Below, piece by piece: positions 8,150 through 16,794 of a stretch of 64,000 nt of DNA. Positions within the stretch are counted from its first letter, which is position 1; the number at the start of each line of letters is the position of its first letter. The DNA lies in NCBI RefSeq assembly GCF_007859295.1, contig NZ_VOHB01000003.1, forward strand, positions 310,001 through 374,000, in the 5' to 3' direction. The translations under genes were made by a program, and so were the position numbers. The stretch is from Planococcus sp. CPCC 101016 (GTDB taxonomy: Bacteria; Bacillota; Bacilli; Bacillales_A; Planococcaceae). The notes under the pieces are model-generated. The model was not told the origin of the DNA and did no database searches. It was given only the letters and a program-made list of their open reading frames with translations.

Positions 8150-8295
8150 TTTCCAGGATCCGGAGCGCAAGGCGGCGACTCCTGCGGGAGCAGCGTTAGC
8201 GACATAAAAGTAATCCACTCGGGCGCCAGTCCGAGTTAGTTCGGCGCGAGTCCGCGGAAAGCGTCCGTCCTGGAGCGAAGGCTCCGGCACCTAGC
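8150..8295. repeat. palindromic dispersed repeat element, copy 1
   Basis: This is a GC-rich element with short inverted ends (CCAGGA 8153-8158 and TCCTGG 8268-8273). It contains 'GACTCCTGCGGGA', an internal CTCGG...CCGAG hairpin and 'GTTAGTTCGGCG', and ends in 'CCGCGGAAAGCG'. The inner part matches the copy at 19270-19393. Non-coding repeats of this style are common between genes in Bacillaceae genomes. The rest of 7800-8310 holds no gene, only older sequence of similar composition. Confidence 0.65.
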
Positions 8296-8312
8296 CTATG
8301 ATCCCTGTATCT

Positions 8313-11087
8313 TTATTCCCTTAAAGAAACTTGTTTGATATAGTCTTCCAACGCCTCAGCTTCCAAAGGTTTGCTGTAATAATACCCTTGAATGTTAAAG
8401 CAGCTTCTGGCCATGAGGAAATCCAGTTGCTCTTCTGTCTCGACGCCTTCAGCAATGATATCCAGATCCAGATTTTGAGCAAGTGTGATGATGGTGCTTG
8501 TGATGGCGGCATTGTCTTTGTCAGTCAGAATATCCAGCATGAACGATCGATCGATTTTCAAGGTATCGATCGGGAAATTCTTCAAGTAACCCAAAGATGA
8601 ATAACCTGTGCCGAAATCGTCTAGGGCGATCTTAACACCCAGCGTTTTGATCTCTCTCATTTTTTCCAAGGTCACATACGTATTTTTGAAAATCTGATTT
8701 TCGGTCAACTCGATGTGCAGGAATTCCGGAGCTAAACCGGTCTCTGCCAGAACCCCTTCAATCATGGAAAGCAGATCATCTTCTTGAAATTGCCGGCCGG
8801 ACAAATTTACCGAAACCGTCATCCCTGCAAATCCTTGAGCATGCCAACTTTTTAATTGTTTACAGGCATTAAAAAGCACCCACTTTCCAATCGGCACAAT
8901 CAATCCTGTCTCCTCCGCAGTCGGAATAAAGTCGATTGGAGAGACCATTCCTTTTGTGGGATGGCTCCATCTAATCAATGCTTCTGCGCCAATAATGCGA
9001 TTGGTTCTGCTGTCGATTTGAGGCTGGTAATGAATTCTGAGTTCATCATTCTCCAACGCTTTATACAAGGCATTTTCCAAAAAAATATTCTCCAGGCTCC
9101 TGTCGCTCATTTCACTGCTGAAGAAATGGTGGTACGTGCCGGATTTTTCTTTCGATTTGTACATGGCTGCGTCTGCGTTTTTGATCAACACTTCAGCTGT
9201 GGCGCCGTCTTCCGGAAATAGACTGATTCCAATACTGGTTTTGATATGAATTTCATTTTCATTCAGCAAAAATGGTTCGGCAAACGAATCCACCAGTTGA
9301 TCAACGAGAGTTAATACTTCGTGATCGTTGTCGAATCCAGGCAAGATAACGGTGAATTCATCACCGCCCTGGCGCGACACAAATGCTCTTTTTGGGATAT
9401 TGCGGCTTAACCGATTGGAAACATCCTTCAACAAAACATCTCCGTAACTATGGCCCAGACTGTCATTGACGATTTTAAAGCGATCCAAATCCAAGTACAG
9501 CACTGCCACTTTTCGACCTGAAATCTTCGCCTGTTCGATTTCCTGGTTCAAGAAGTCATTGAGCATGAGCCGGTTCGGCAAATCCGTCAGGTGATCATAA
9601 TAGGCGAGGTGACTGATTTCTTTTTCCAGTTGTTTTCTCTTCGTAATGTCTCGGAACGTGACCACCTTTCCAATGATCTTCCCATTCTCTTTTATCGAGG
9701 AAACTACATATTCAACTGAGAAATCAATGCCATCTTTTTTCCGGAATTTTGGATCTTCCTTCAACTGGAAGGATGTTTCCGTCAACTCTTCGTCTTTATT
9801 CATGAGTATTTTATAGGACTGTCCGATCAATTCGTTTTTCCTGTAACCTAAGATGAAATCTGCAGCCCGGTTGCAAAACGTAATCTTTCCGTCCAAATCC
9901 AAACCGAAAATGCCTTCTTCCACTGAGTTCAAAATCAGCTCTTTTTCCCGCCCCATATTCTCGAGCTTTGTGACCACTTTCTTTAATTCATTGTTCTTCA
10001 GGAGAATTTCGGAAGTTCTATCCTCTATCAGGACTTCCTGTTTCTCCATGTACAGCAAGTTCGAAAGTGTCGAAGCTGTAGCTTCGGCAATGGACTGGGC
10101 CAACGCTATGTCTGATGTATGAAAGGTCTGTTCGTTTTTGTTGAAACTGACAAGAACCAAGGCTCCCAGAACCTCTCCCATCGATACAAAAGGAAGCATC
10201 AGCATTTCTTCAAATCCGAATGCTTTACAGACTTCCTGGTTCACTCGTGCATCTTTTGTGACATCGGCAATATGAACTGACTTTTTAGAGCGGATCACTG
10301 CATCAAAGACGAGATCGTTTGAAGGGTCAAATTGCAAATCGTTGTGTTTTTTCAGCCATTCGTCTTCTTCCCATTCGCTTTTAGCGCTTAAATTGGAGGG
10401 CTTGATTTTTGCACCTGCGATCGGATCCAATAAATGGACGCCGATATTGTCATTTTTAAGAACCCTTCCGATGTAATGGAAGCATTTCTCCATAACCTCG
10501 GACATGGAAGAACTCATTGACAAATCCCGCGTCAGATCCAATAGCAATTGCTTTTCCGACAAGAGGTTTTCTTTTCGTTTCAGGTTCTTAACGTTCCGGA
10601 TCGCGACGCCCGCCATGTTGACATAAGCTTCTACCGTCTGTATTTCATCTGCCGTCAGATCCATTGGAATCCCGTAGTCAAAAAGGAAAACAAGACCGAA
10701 CAATTCCCCTTCGTACGATATCGGAAGAGCCAGCAGCGACTTGATGCCAAACCCCGCTACTGCTCTTGGGTCAGGGCGATTGTCTTTTGCCGTATCCGGG
10801 ATATAGATGGTCTTCTGGGTTTCAATGACTTCTTTCGCCAATAAATCAAATTCCGTATCCACCATATGCATATCGAGTGTCATGCCATTGATGACTTCCG
10901 GTTTGCCTACATATCCACGGAAATTCCCGTCCTCTTGCGGCAAGTAAATACCGACAGAATCGCATCGTACCACTTCTTCAGATATGGCAGTAATGACGTG
11001 TTCCAACAATGGGCGCAATTCAAACTTCGTATTGATCAATTTCGTTATATGGGCCAACCGGGTATACCTGGTTTGTTCTTTCTCCAT
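8313..11087 (-). CDS. GAF-GAF-PAS-GGDEF-EAL cyclic-di-GMP signalling protein
   Basis: This soluble protein of about 924 residues has GAF 1 (about 15-165), GAF 2 (about 180-345), a coiled linker, a PAS domain (about 385-495), a GGDEF domain with an intact 'RQGGDEF' at about 572, and a complete EAL domain starting near 680. The EAL domain contains 'AEALIRW', 'HIELTENQIF', 'LDDFGTGYSSLGYL', 'KIDRSFM' and 'AEGVETEEQ'. Both catalytic sites look intact, so it could make and degrade c-di-GMP. No RxxD inhibitory site precedes GGDEF. There are no membrane segments, so input is presumably a small ligand or redox state. ATG 11087 is chosen because GGAGG lies 8 bp before it; an ATG five codons earlier has none. 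Confidence 0.93.
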   Translation of the reverse strand: MEKEQTRYTRLAHITKLINTKFELRPLLEHVITAISEEVVRCDSVGIYLPQEDGNFRGYVGKPEVINGMTLDMHMVDTEFDLLAKEVIETQKTIYIPDTAKDNRPDPRAVAGFGIKSLLALPISYEGELFGLVFLFDYGIPMDLTADEIQTVEAYVNMAGVAIRNVKNLKRKENLLSEKQLLLDLTRDLSMSSSMSEVMEKCFHYIGRVLKNDNIGVHLLDPIAGAKIKPSNLSAKSEWEEDEWLKKHNDLQFDPSNDLVFDAVIRSKKSVHIADVTKDARVNQEVCKAFGFEEMLMLPFVSMGEVLGALVLVSFNKNEQTFHTSDIALAQSIAEATASTLSNLLYMEKQEVLIEDRTSEILLKNNELKKVVTKLENMGREKELILNSVEEGIFGLDLDGKITFCNRAADFILGYRKNELIGQSYKILMNKDEELTETSFQLKEDPKFRKKDGIDFSVEYVVSSIKENGKIIGKVVTFRDITKRKQLEKEISHLAYYDHLTDLPNRLMLNDFLNQEIEQAKISGRKVAVLYLDLDRFKIVNDSLGHSYGDVLLKDVSNRLSRNIPKRAFVSRQGGDEFTVILPGFDNDHEVLTLVDQLVDSFAEPFLLNENEIHIKTSIGISLFPEDGATAEVLIKNADAAMYKSKEKSGTYHHFFSSEMSDRSLENIFLENALYKALENDELRIHYQPQIDSRTNRIIGAEALIRWSHPTKGMVSPIDFIPTAEETGLIVPIGKWVLFNACKQLKSWHAQGFAGMTVSVNLSGRQFQEDDLLSMIEGVLAETGLAPEFLHIELTENQIFKNTYVTLEKMREIKTLGVKIALDDFGTGYSSLGYLKNFPIDTLKIDRSFMLDILTDKDNAAITSTIITLAQNLDLDIIAEGVETEEQLDFLMARSCFNIQGYYYSKPLEAEALEDYIKQVSLRE

Positions 11088-11335
11088 AAACCGAGCCTCC
11101 ATTCTTTATCTTACCGATACGCAGATTACAAAATCAGGAAATTTTATCCGACTTCCTCAAAAGAATATCCAAGCGTTCATATTTCAGGAAAATTACTATT
11201 CATCATCACATTTTACCTTATAAAGTAATTTGTTTTATGGTCATTTATAACTATTATTTTCCAAATAAATTTTCTGCTATGTTCTCTGAAAATCGTTAAA
11301 ACAAAGTCAAACTCTAATGGTGATCTCGCTTTATC

Positions 11336-11385
11336 CATAAAAAAAGGATTGAACAGGCTATCCTGTCCAATCCTTTGTATTTTTA
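11336..11385 (-). terminator. terminator of the secreted-protein gene
   Basis: Stem 11343-11351 with 11368-11376, plus an inner ACAGG/CCTGT stem. The A run on the plus strand before it gives the U tract on the minus strand. It lies 40 bp after the stop at 11428. Confidence 0.85.
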
Positions 11386-11427
11386 ATTTACAGCTTCAAC
11401 CACTTACATCGCCCTGGCATTGCTGTA

Positions 11428-12330
11428 TCAGTTCTTGTATTCTGCCATAATCGTGTTGATCAGAATCCCCATCACTTGGCCTTTAAATACATCTGGAACA
11501 GATTCACCAGTCGGGTTCTTATAGTACAGGAGGTTGGCTTCTTCATTGTAAGTAAATCCGATTTTCATTAAGTTGTTTTTCAAGGTTTCCGGCAGTTGAT
11601 CGCTGCCAGTCAGTTCTTTGAAATACGGTGTTGTGTAAATAGAAACGTCCACATCATCTAAACTGGATGCGAGTACAAATAAATCCGTGTCACTTTTCAC
11701 AATCCATTGGCCTTTAGAGCTGATGGCCAATTGCATATGTTCCAAATTAGAAATACCGGTTAAATTAACACCGAAAATCTGATTGATCAAGATACGGCTC
11801 TCTTCTCCACTGAGTGAATAATTATGTTCTTTGATATAGCGGTCCATTACTTCGTTCTTTGTCATCCCCATAATCCGTCCATCCTGCGTTATAGATGTCG
11901 GTTCTTCTTTCAAGGAAACGCGCAGGGCTTCCATCACAGTTGAGGGATAGATCGCCAGTTTGCTGCCATAATCCATTTTTGAAACGTAGTTTAAATCAAT
12001 ATCAAAAATTTCTTCTACTGCAAGACGAACTTCGTTTCCTTTAATCTTTTTGCCAAAAGAAGATAAGTAATGGTCCATTACTTTTACTTTAGGCATCTGT
12101 TCGATCACGTTATCTGATTGTGTGGATTTCGCATCTACCCCTAAACTGACACGGACTGCTTTCATGACTTTCTTTGAATACTTGGCATCTTGGTTGTTTT
12201 GCTGAACTTCATATGCTTGCGTATTGGATATTGTCGTTGTTTCTTGAGCAAAAGCACTGCCTACTCCACCAGTCAACGCAACGCTTGCCACTAAAATGGA
12301 TAAGATAAATTTTTGTACGTGAATTTTCAA
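11428..12330 (-). CDS. secreted protein with an internal duplication, unknown function
   Basis: The 300-residue product has a Sec signal peptide (MKIHVQKFILSILVASVALT, cleavage expected after AFA). The mature part contains two copies of a 70-residue unit. One begins 'KKVMKAVRVSLGVDA' and ends 'IFDIDLNYVSKMDYG'; the other begins 'STVMEALRVSLKEEP' and ends 'IFGVNLTGISNLEHM'. They share VM-x-A-x-RVSL, VMD-x-Y and IF-x-x-x-L at the same spacing. A third C-terminal region (about 215-300) is unrelated. There is no LPxTG or lipobox, so it is probably released. I do not recognise the family. Confidence 0.75.
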   Translation of the reverse strand: MKIHVQKFILSILVASVALTGGVGSAFAQETTTISNTQAYEVQQNNQDAKYSKKVMKAVRVSLGVDAKSTQSDNVIEQMPKVKVMDHYLSSFGKKIKGNEVRLAVEEIFDIDLNYVSKMDYGSKLAIYPSTVMEALRVSLKEEPTSITQDGRIMGMTKNEVMDRYIKEHNYSLSGEESRILINQIFGVNLTGISNLEHMQLAISSKGQWIVKSDTDLFVLASSLDDVDVSIYTTPYFKELTGSDQLPETLKNNLMKIGFTYNEEANLLYYKNPTGESVPDVFKGQVMGILINTIMAEYKN

Positions 12331-12527
12331 CTAGCTCCCTCTTTCTGATAGTAAAATTTTATAAATATCGTCATCTGCATTTCTTTAAATCTATCATTCT
12401 CCCTTTATATTACAATAAGTAAGCATTTTAGTATACATCAAAAGTACCGTAAATTTGAATAAAACATATCAATAAAGAGTCATCCACTACACATGCCTAA
12501 TCCTAAAGCGATAGTAGTTTTCAAATA

Positions 12528-12564
12528 GAAAAAGCCCAATTCTCAAAGAGAACTTGGGCTTTCC
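12528..12564 (-). terminator. terminator of the galactoside operon
   Basis: AAGCCCAA (with inner TTCTC) pairs with GAGAA and TTGGGCTT around an AAA loop (about 12532-12562), directly after the stop of the last glycosidase gene. The A run on the plus strand supplies the U tract. Confidence 0.85.
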
Positions 12565-12569
12565 TGACT

Positions 12570-14600
12570 TTATACTTTTGCCAAAATCAAAACGCCTTTT
12601 TCTTTCAACACAAGATTGCCGCTTACTTCTTCATCAGACAGCAGTTCTTTGTACTGGCTGTCTTGAAGTTCGATCGTGACTTCTGCGTTGTTGTGGTTCA
12701 ACACGAACAAGAAAGTTTGTCCGTCTTTCACGCGCTCGGTTGTTTCCACGCCTTCCGGAACAGCAAGCAATGGCTCGACGCCTGCTTCTTCGCATACGGT
12801 CTGGAGGAAATCGACGAGGAATTCCGCATCCGGGCTTGACGCTACATACCACGCTTTCCCTTTTCCGAATTGGTTGACGGTCAGGACCGGCATCCCTTTG
12901 TAGAAATCGGAACCGTATTCTGCGACAGCTTCAGCGCCTTCTGTATGAATCAAATCAAACAATAAGTTGCATGAGTACTTGCCGCTCATTTTGCCGCGGA
13001 CTTCATTCATGACGATTTGATTCGTTTCGTCCGGATGAAGTGCATCGATTTCTTCCGCCCAAATGCCAAGTACGTTGCGGAGTTCACCAGGATAGCCACC
13101 CAGTGTCACGATATCGGTTTCGTTGACGATGCCGCTGAAGAACGTCGTCAGGAACGTGCCGCCGTTTTCGACGAACTTCTCTACTTTCGCTGCATAGCCT
13201 TCTTTGATCATATAAAGGACTGGTGCAATGACAACATCGTATTTGCTCAAGTCTTCTTCGACGCCGATCATATCGACTTGGACATTCAATTTGTAGAGTG
13301 CGTCGTAATATTTATGGACTTCGTTGACGTAGTCGAGTGAAACGGAAGGTCCGCTTGACAGTTCAGTCGCCCAGCGGTTTTCCCAGTCAAAGACAATCGC
13401 CACTTTAGCGTTTACCCCCGCATCAAGCAAGGTATCGGATAGTTGGTTCAGTTCTTTCCCCAGTTGCGCAACTTCATTGAAGACACGCGTGTTTTCGTGC
13501 CCAACGTGTTCAATGACCGCTCCGTGGTATTTCTCGCAGGCACCGACTGAACGGCGCAGCTGGAAGTAAAGAATCGTATCTGCCCCGCGGCCGATTGCCT
13601 GATAGCTCCATAAGCGCATGACGCCTGGACGCTTCAAGGAGTTATACGGCTGCCAGTTTTGCTGGCTCGGCGTCTGCTCCATCAGCATGAACGGCTGGCC
13701 GCCTTTCAGTCCGCGCATCAAATCGTGCGTCATCGCTGTGTAGCTGAACGGCGTATCGATCGCCGGGTAGTTGTCCCAAGAAACGACGTCCATTTCTTTC
13801 GCCCATTTGAAGTAATCGAGCATCGGGTATGTACCCATCAGGTTTGTCGTAATCGGGATGTTTGGCACATGTTTCCGGATGGCGTTGTATTCCAGCTTGT
13901 AGCAATCGAGCAAACTGTCGGACTGGAAACGGCGGTAATCGAGTGAAATGCCTTGGAAATCGGATACATTGTCTTCGCGTTCTTCGCTCAATATATTCGG
14001 TGCAACAATTTCGTCCCATTCGTAGAACGTGTGGCCCCAGAATCCGGTATTCCACGCTTTGTTGAGTTTTTCAAGCGTGCCGTATTTGTCGCTCAGCCAG
14101 CCGCGGAAAGCGTCCTGGCAATTGTCGCAATAGCAGTAGCCGCCGTATTCATTCGACACGTGCCAAATCAATACAGCCGGATGGTCTTTGTAGCGCTCCG
14201 CCAATGTTTCGGCGATCCGCTCTGAGTATTTGCGGTACGTCGGGCTGTTCGGGCACGAGTTGTGGCGGCTGCCGAATTTGCGTTTTCTGCCGTAGAAATC
14301 CACACGCAAAACATCCGGGTATTTTTTCGCCATCCATGCCGGATGCGCTGCCGTACTGGTTGCCAGGCACGTATAGATGCCGTTTTCATAAAGGCGGTTG
14401 ATTTTGTCATCCAGCCAGTCGAAATTGTACATGTCTTCATTCGGCTGATTGAGCGCCCATGAAAAGACGTTTAAGGTCGCAACATCAATTCCAGCAAGCT
14501 TAAACATCCGGACGTCTTCGTCCCAAATTTCTTTCGAATCCCATTGTTCCGGATTATAGTCCCCGCCGTGCCAAATCTTCGGTAATTTATCGTTAATCAT
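12570..14600 (-). CDS. GH42 beta-galactosidase
   Basis: This 676-residue glycoside hydrolase family 42 enzyme hydrolyses terminal beta-galactosides. The general acid is Glu151 in 'HVSNEYGG' and the nucleophile Glu309 in 'FMLMEQTPS'. A zinc-type Cys cluster (116, 156, 158, 161) is typical of GH42. Domains are a TIM barrel (1-390), a trimerisation alpha/beta domain and a C-terminal beta domain. There is no signal peptide, so it acts on imported oligosaccharides in the cytosol. Length is normal for the family. It is the last gene of the operon, 30 bp after the GH35 gene, with its own RBS (AGAAGGG). Confidence 0.94.
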   Translation of the reverse strand: MINDKLPKIWHGGDYNPEQWDSKEIWDEDVRMFKLAGIDVATLNVFSWALNQPNEDMYNFDWLDDKINRLYENGIYTCLATSTAAHPAWMAKKYPDVLRVDFYGRKRKFGSRHNSCPNSPTYRKYSERIAETLAERYKDHPAVLIWHVSNEYGGYCYCDNCQDAFRGWLSDKYGTLEKLNKAWNTGFWGHTFYEWDEIVAPNILSEEREDNVSDFQGISLDYRRFQSDSLLDCYKLEYNAIRKHVPNIPITTNLMGTYPMLDYFKWAKEMDVVSWDNYPAIDTPFSYTAMTHDLMRGLKGGQPFMLMEQTPSQQNWQPYNSLKRPGVMRLWSYQAIGRGADTILYFQLRRSVGACEKYHGAVIEHVGHENTRVFNEVAQLGKELNQLSDTLLDAGVNAKVAIVFDWENRWATELSSGPSVSLDYVNEVHKYYDALYKLNVQVDMIGVEEDLSKYDVVIAPVLYMIKEGYAAKVEKFVENGGTFLTTFFSGIVNETDIVTLGGYPGELRNVLGIWAEEIDALHPDETNQIVMNEVRGKMSGKYSCNLLFDLIHTEGAEAVAEYGSDFYKGMPVLTVNQFGKGKAWYVASSPDAEFLVDFLQTVCEEAGVEPLLAVPEGVETTERVKDGQTFLFVLNHNNAEVTIELQDSQYKELLSDEEVSGNLVLKEKGVLILAKV

Positions 14601-14630
14601 TGTCTTCCATCCCTTCTAGTTAACCCTCAT

Positions 14631-16355
14631 TCAGCCGAGCTTCGGCTGATCCAGCAATTGGATTTTATCGGTTGTCGTATTTTCCAGTTCCAATACGACG
14701 ATTTCGTTGTTTTCTTTTTTCAATAATGGGCCTGGCAAGTAGAGCCGTTGCTGCGGACCCGCTGTATTCCAGTAGCGTCCGAGATTAAAGCCGTTAATGA
14801 AGACATTGCCTTTCGTAAAACCGTGCGTGTCGACATACGTATCCACCCCTTCCGCTGCATCGAAATAGCCTCGGAAGAATTTCGGGAAACGCAGGTATTG
14901 GCTCAACTCGTACGCTTCCGGCAAGTGGTTCATTTCCACTTTGAACATTTCCCAGTGGAAGAAATACTGTTCGCCGAGCCATAGGTTTTTGATCAGTCCT
15001 TTCAGGTCCGTCAAATGCTCTCCGTAATTGGCGCGTCCCATATTTTCAACGAGGATTTCCAATGTGTTCACGTTGTCCGGAAAGTCCAGTGTCACCATTT
15101 TCTCGGTGTCATTGATATACGTCGTCGTGATGTATTGGCCGTTCACATAAATAAACCCGCGGTCCCGGATAGTGCCTGAGTTGAATTTTAATTCGCCTTG
15201 GCGATTGACCGTCGTCCGGTACAGCGTATAGCCATACGCCTGGTCGATGTCTTCCATCGCTAACGGCACAATGTGTTCGACTTTCGTGCTGATGTCTTCC
15301 AGGACGTCGAACAAACTGACAGACTCTGACAGGTCAACGGTTCCGTATTCTTTCGCCGTCTGTGTCTCTTGAAAATCTTCCGGCACGTCCGTGTATTCGC
15401 TCAAAACCTTCTTGACCGCCTTGTATTTCTCGGTGATCGCACCGCCTTCTGTCAGCAAGCTGTCATAATCGTAGCTCGTGATGGTCGGGTAGTAGATGTC
15501 GTAATGGTTGGCGCCGTTCATGAAGCCGAAGTTCGTGCCGCCGTGAAACATATAGAAATTGACGGAGATGTTCTTCTCCATGATTTCTTTGACGACAGAC
15601 GCTACGTCTTCCTCGCTCCGGACCGTGTGTTCACCGGACCAGTAATCAAACCAGCCGATCCAAAACTCGGCCACCATTTTCGGGGATCCCGGCTTGAATG
15701 CTTCAAGTGCATCGAATGACTCCTCTACACGCGAGCCAAAGTTCAACGTCGTCGTTACATCCGGCAGCGAGCCTTGTTTGATGAAGTCGGGTCCATCTGA
15801 TGTGAACAGGAACGTATCCAGTTCATGCTTTTGGTACTGTTCTTTGAAGAAGTCGAGGTACGCCAAATCATTGCCGTACGCGCCGTATTCATTTTCGATC
15901 TGCATGGCAATGACCGGACCGCCGTTGTGATAAAGATGCTTTTTAAACTTCGGCAGCAATTCCGCAAAATAATCTTCCACATGCTTCAGGAAAGACCGAT
16001 GGCTGCTTCTCATGACCAAGCTTTTGTGTTTCAGCAGCCAGGACGGCAAGCCGCCCATTTCCCATTCGGCGCAAATATACGGTGCTGGGCGCAGGATCAC
16101 GTACAATCCAACTGTGTGTGCCAGTTCGATAAAGCGCTCGATATCCGCCATTCCGGAAAAGTGGAATTCGCCTTTTTTCGGCTCATGGAAATTCCACGGA
16201 ATGTAAGTTTCGACTGTATTCAGTCCGAGTGCCTTCAACTTCAGCAAGCGGTCTTCCCAGTGCTCCGGCACCGTACGGAAGTAGTGCATTCCACCCGATA
16301 AGATTTGGAAAGGCTTATCCTCCAAATAAAACGATTCGTTTTTAACAGTCAGCAC
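14631..16355 (-). CDS. GH35 beta-galactosidase
   Basis: About 574 residues of glycoside hydrolase family 35. The barrel begins 'FQILSGGMHYFR' and carries 'ETYIPWNFHEP', the general acid Glu156 in 'QIENEYGAYG' and the nucleophile Glu230 in 'VAEFWIGWFDYW'. Galactose-binding jelly-roll domains follow ('FINGFNLGRYW' near the end). It is intracellular (no signal peptide) and probably removes beta-linked galactose from short imported oligosaccharides. The start is GTG at 16355 with AGGAGG 7 bp before it; the longer open frame to 16487 only runs into a repeat element. Confidence 0.92.
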   Translation of the reverse strand: MLTVKNESFYLEDKPFQILSGGMHYFRTVPEHWEDRLLKLKALGLNTVETYIPWNFHEPKKGEFHFSGMADIERFIELAHTVGLYVILRPAPYICAEWEMGGLPSWLLKHKSLVMRSSHRSFLKHVEDYFAELLPKFKKHLYHNGGPVIAMQIENEYGAYGNDLAYLDFFKEQYQKHELDTFLFTSDGPDFIKQGSLPDVTTTLNFGSRVEESFDALEAFKPGSPKMVAEFWIGWFDYWSGEHTVRSEEDVASVVKEIMEKNISVNFYMFHGGTNFGFMNGANHYDIYYPTITSYDYDSLLTEGGAITEKYKAVKKVLSEYTDVPEDFQETQTAKEYGTVDLSESVSLFDVLEDISTKVEHIVPLAMEDIDQAYGYTLYRTTVNRQGELKFNSGTIRDRGFIYVNGQYITTTYINDTEKMVTLDFPDNVNTLEILVENMGRANYGEHLTDLKGLIKNLWLGEQYFFHWEMFKVEMNHLPEAYELSQYLRFPKFFRGYFDAAEGVDTYVDTHGFTKGNVFINGFNLGRYWNTAGPQQRLYLPGPLLKKENNEIVVLELENTTTDKIQLLDQPKLG

Positions 16356-16398
16356 TTCGACGCCTCCTATGTATGTTGGAATGATGGTTTTCGGTAGT

Positions 16399-16585
16399 TG
16401 ATATTCCGCAAAACAACTCCGCTTTCGGGCCCACAGGATGTGGGTCATGCAGCTGGTGCGACAGGACGTCGCGGCGTCAGCTGCCAAGGGCTCGCGCCAA
16501 GCCTCCTCGTCGCTTCGCGACTGCAGGGTCTCGGCTGTCTCGCTGTCCCACGGGAGTCTCCGTTGTTTTGCTTCATATCTTAGGT
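16399..16585. repeat. palindromic dispersed repeat element, copy 2
   Basis: The ends are inverted repeats: GCAAAACAAC at 16408-16417 and GTTGTTTTGC at 16562-16571. The outer border reads GATATTCC, as in the copies at 19050 and 19270. The interior has several GC-rich hairpins ('GGCTCGCGCCAAGCCTCCTC', 'GGGTCTCGGCTGTCTCGCT'). It lies between two co-transcribed glycosidase genes. Confidence 0.7.
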
Positions 16586-16794
16586 AGAATCACCATAAGT
16601 ATGGTCATTTTTTTATAGTAATTATTCGGCGCCGGCGCGTCCACGGGCTAAGGAAGGAAATAAACCAAAAGAAGTTTGGATTATTTCCTTTGCTTCGAAG
16701 CTAGTGTAGCGATGCAGAAGCAGGAATTTTTTCGCTATTACTTTAAGAGCTATGCCCACAAAGCGGCCGGTGCGACATTAGAATTCAACGCTAC
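16586..16794. other. intergenic region with one strong hairpin
   Basis: No gene is seen. A 13-bp stem with one mismatch (16656-16669 with 16675-16688) could form in RNA from either strand, but no clear U tract follows, so it is more likely a processing or pausing structure after the alpha-galactosidase gene than a terminator. Confidence 0.4.

Noticed and set aside
7905..8150. A gene or structured RNA upstream of the repeat at 8150
   Set aside because: No frame with an RBS and no known riboswitch pattern is visible; composition suggests older repeat debris.
14631..16487. Longer GH35 start at 16487
   Set aside because: The extra 44 residues come from a palindromic repeat element; GTG 16355 has AGGAGG at the right distance.
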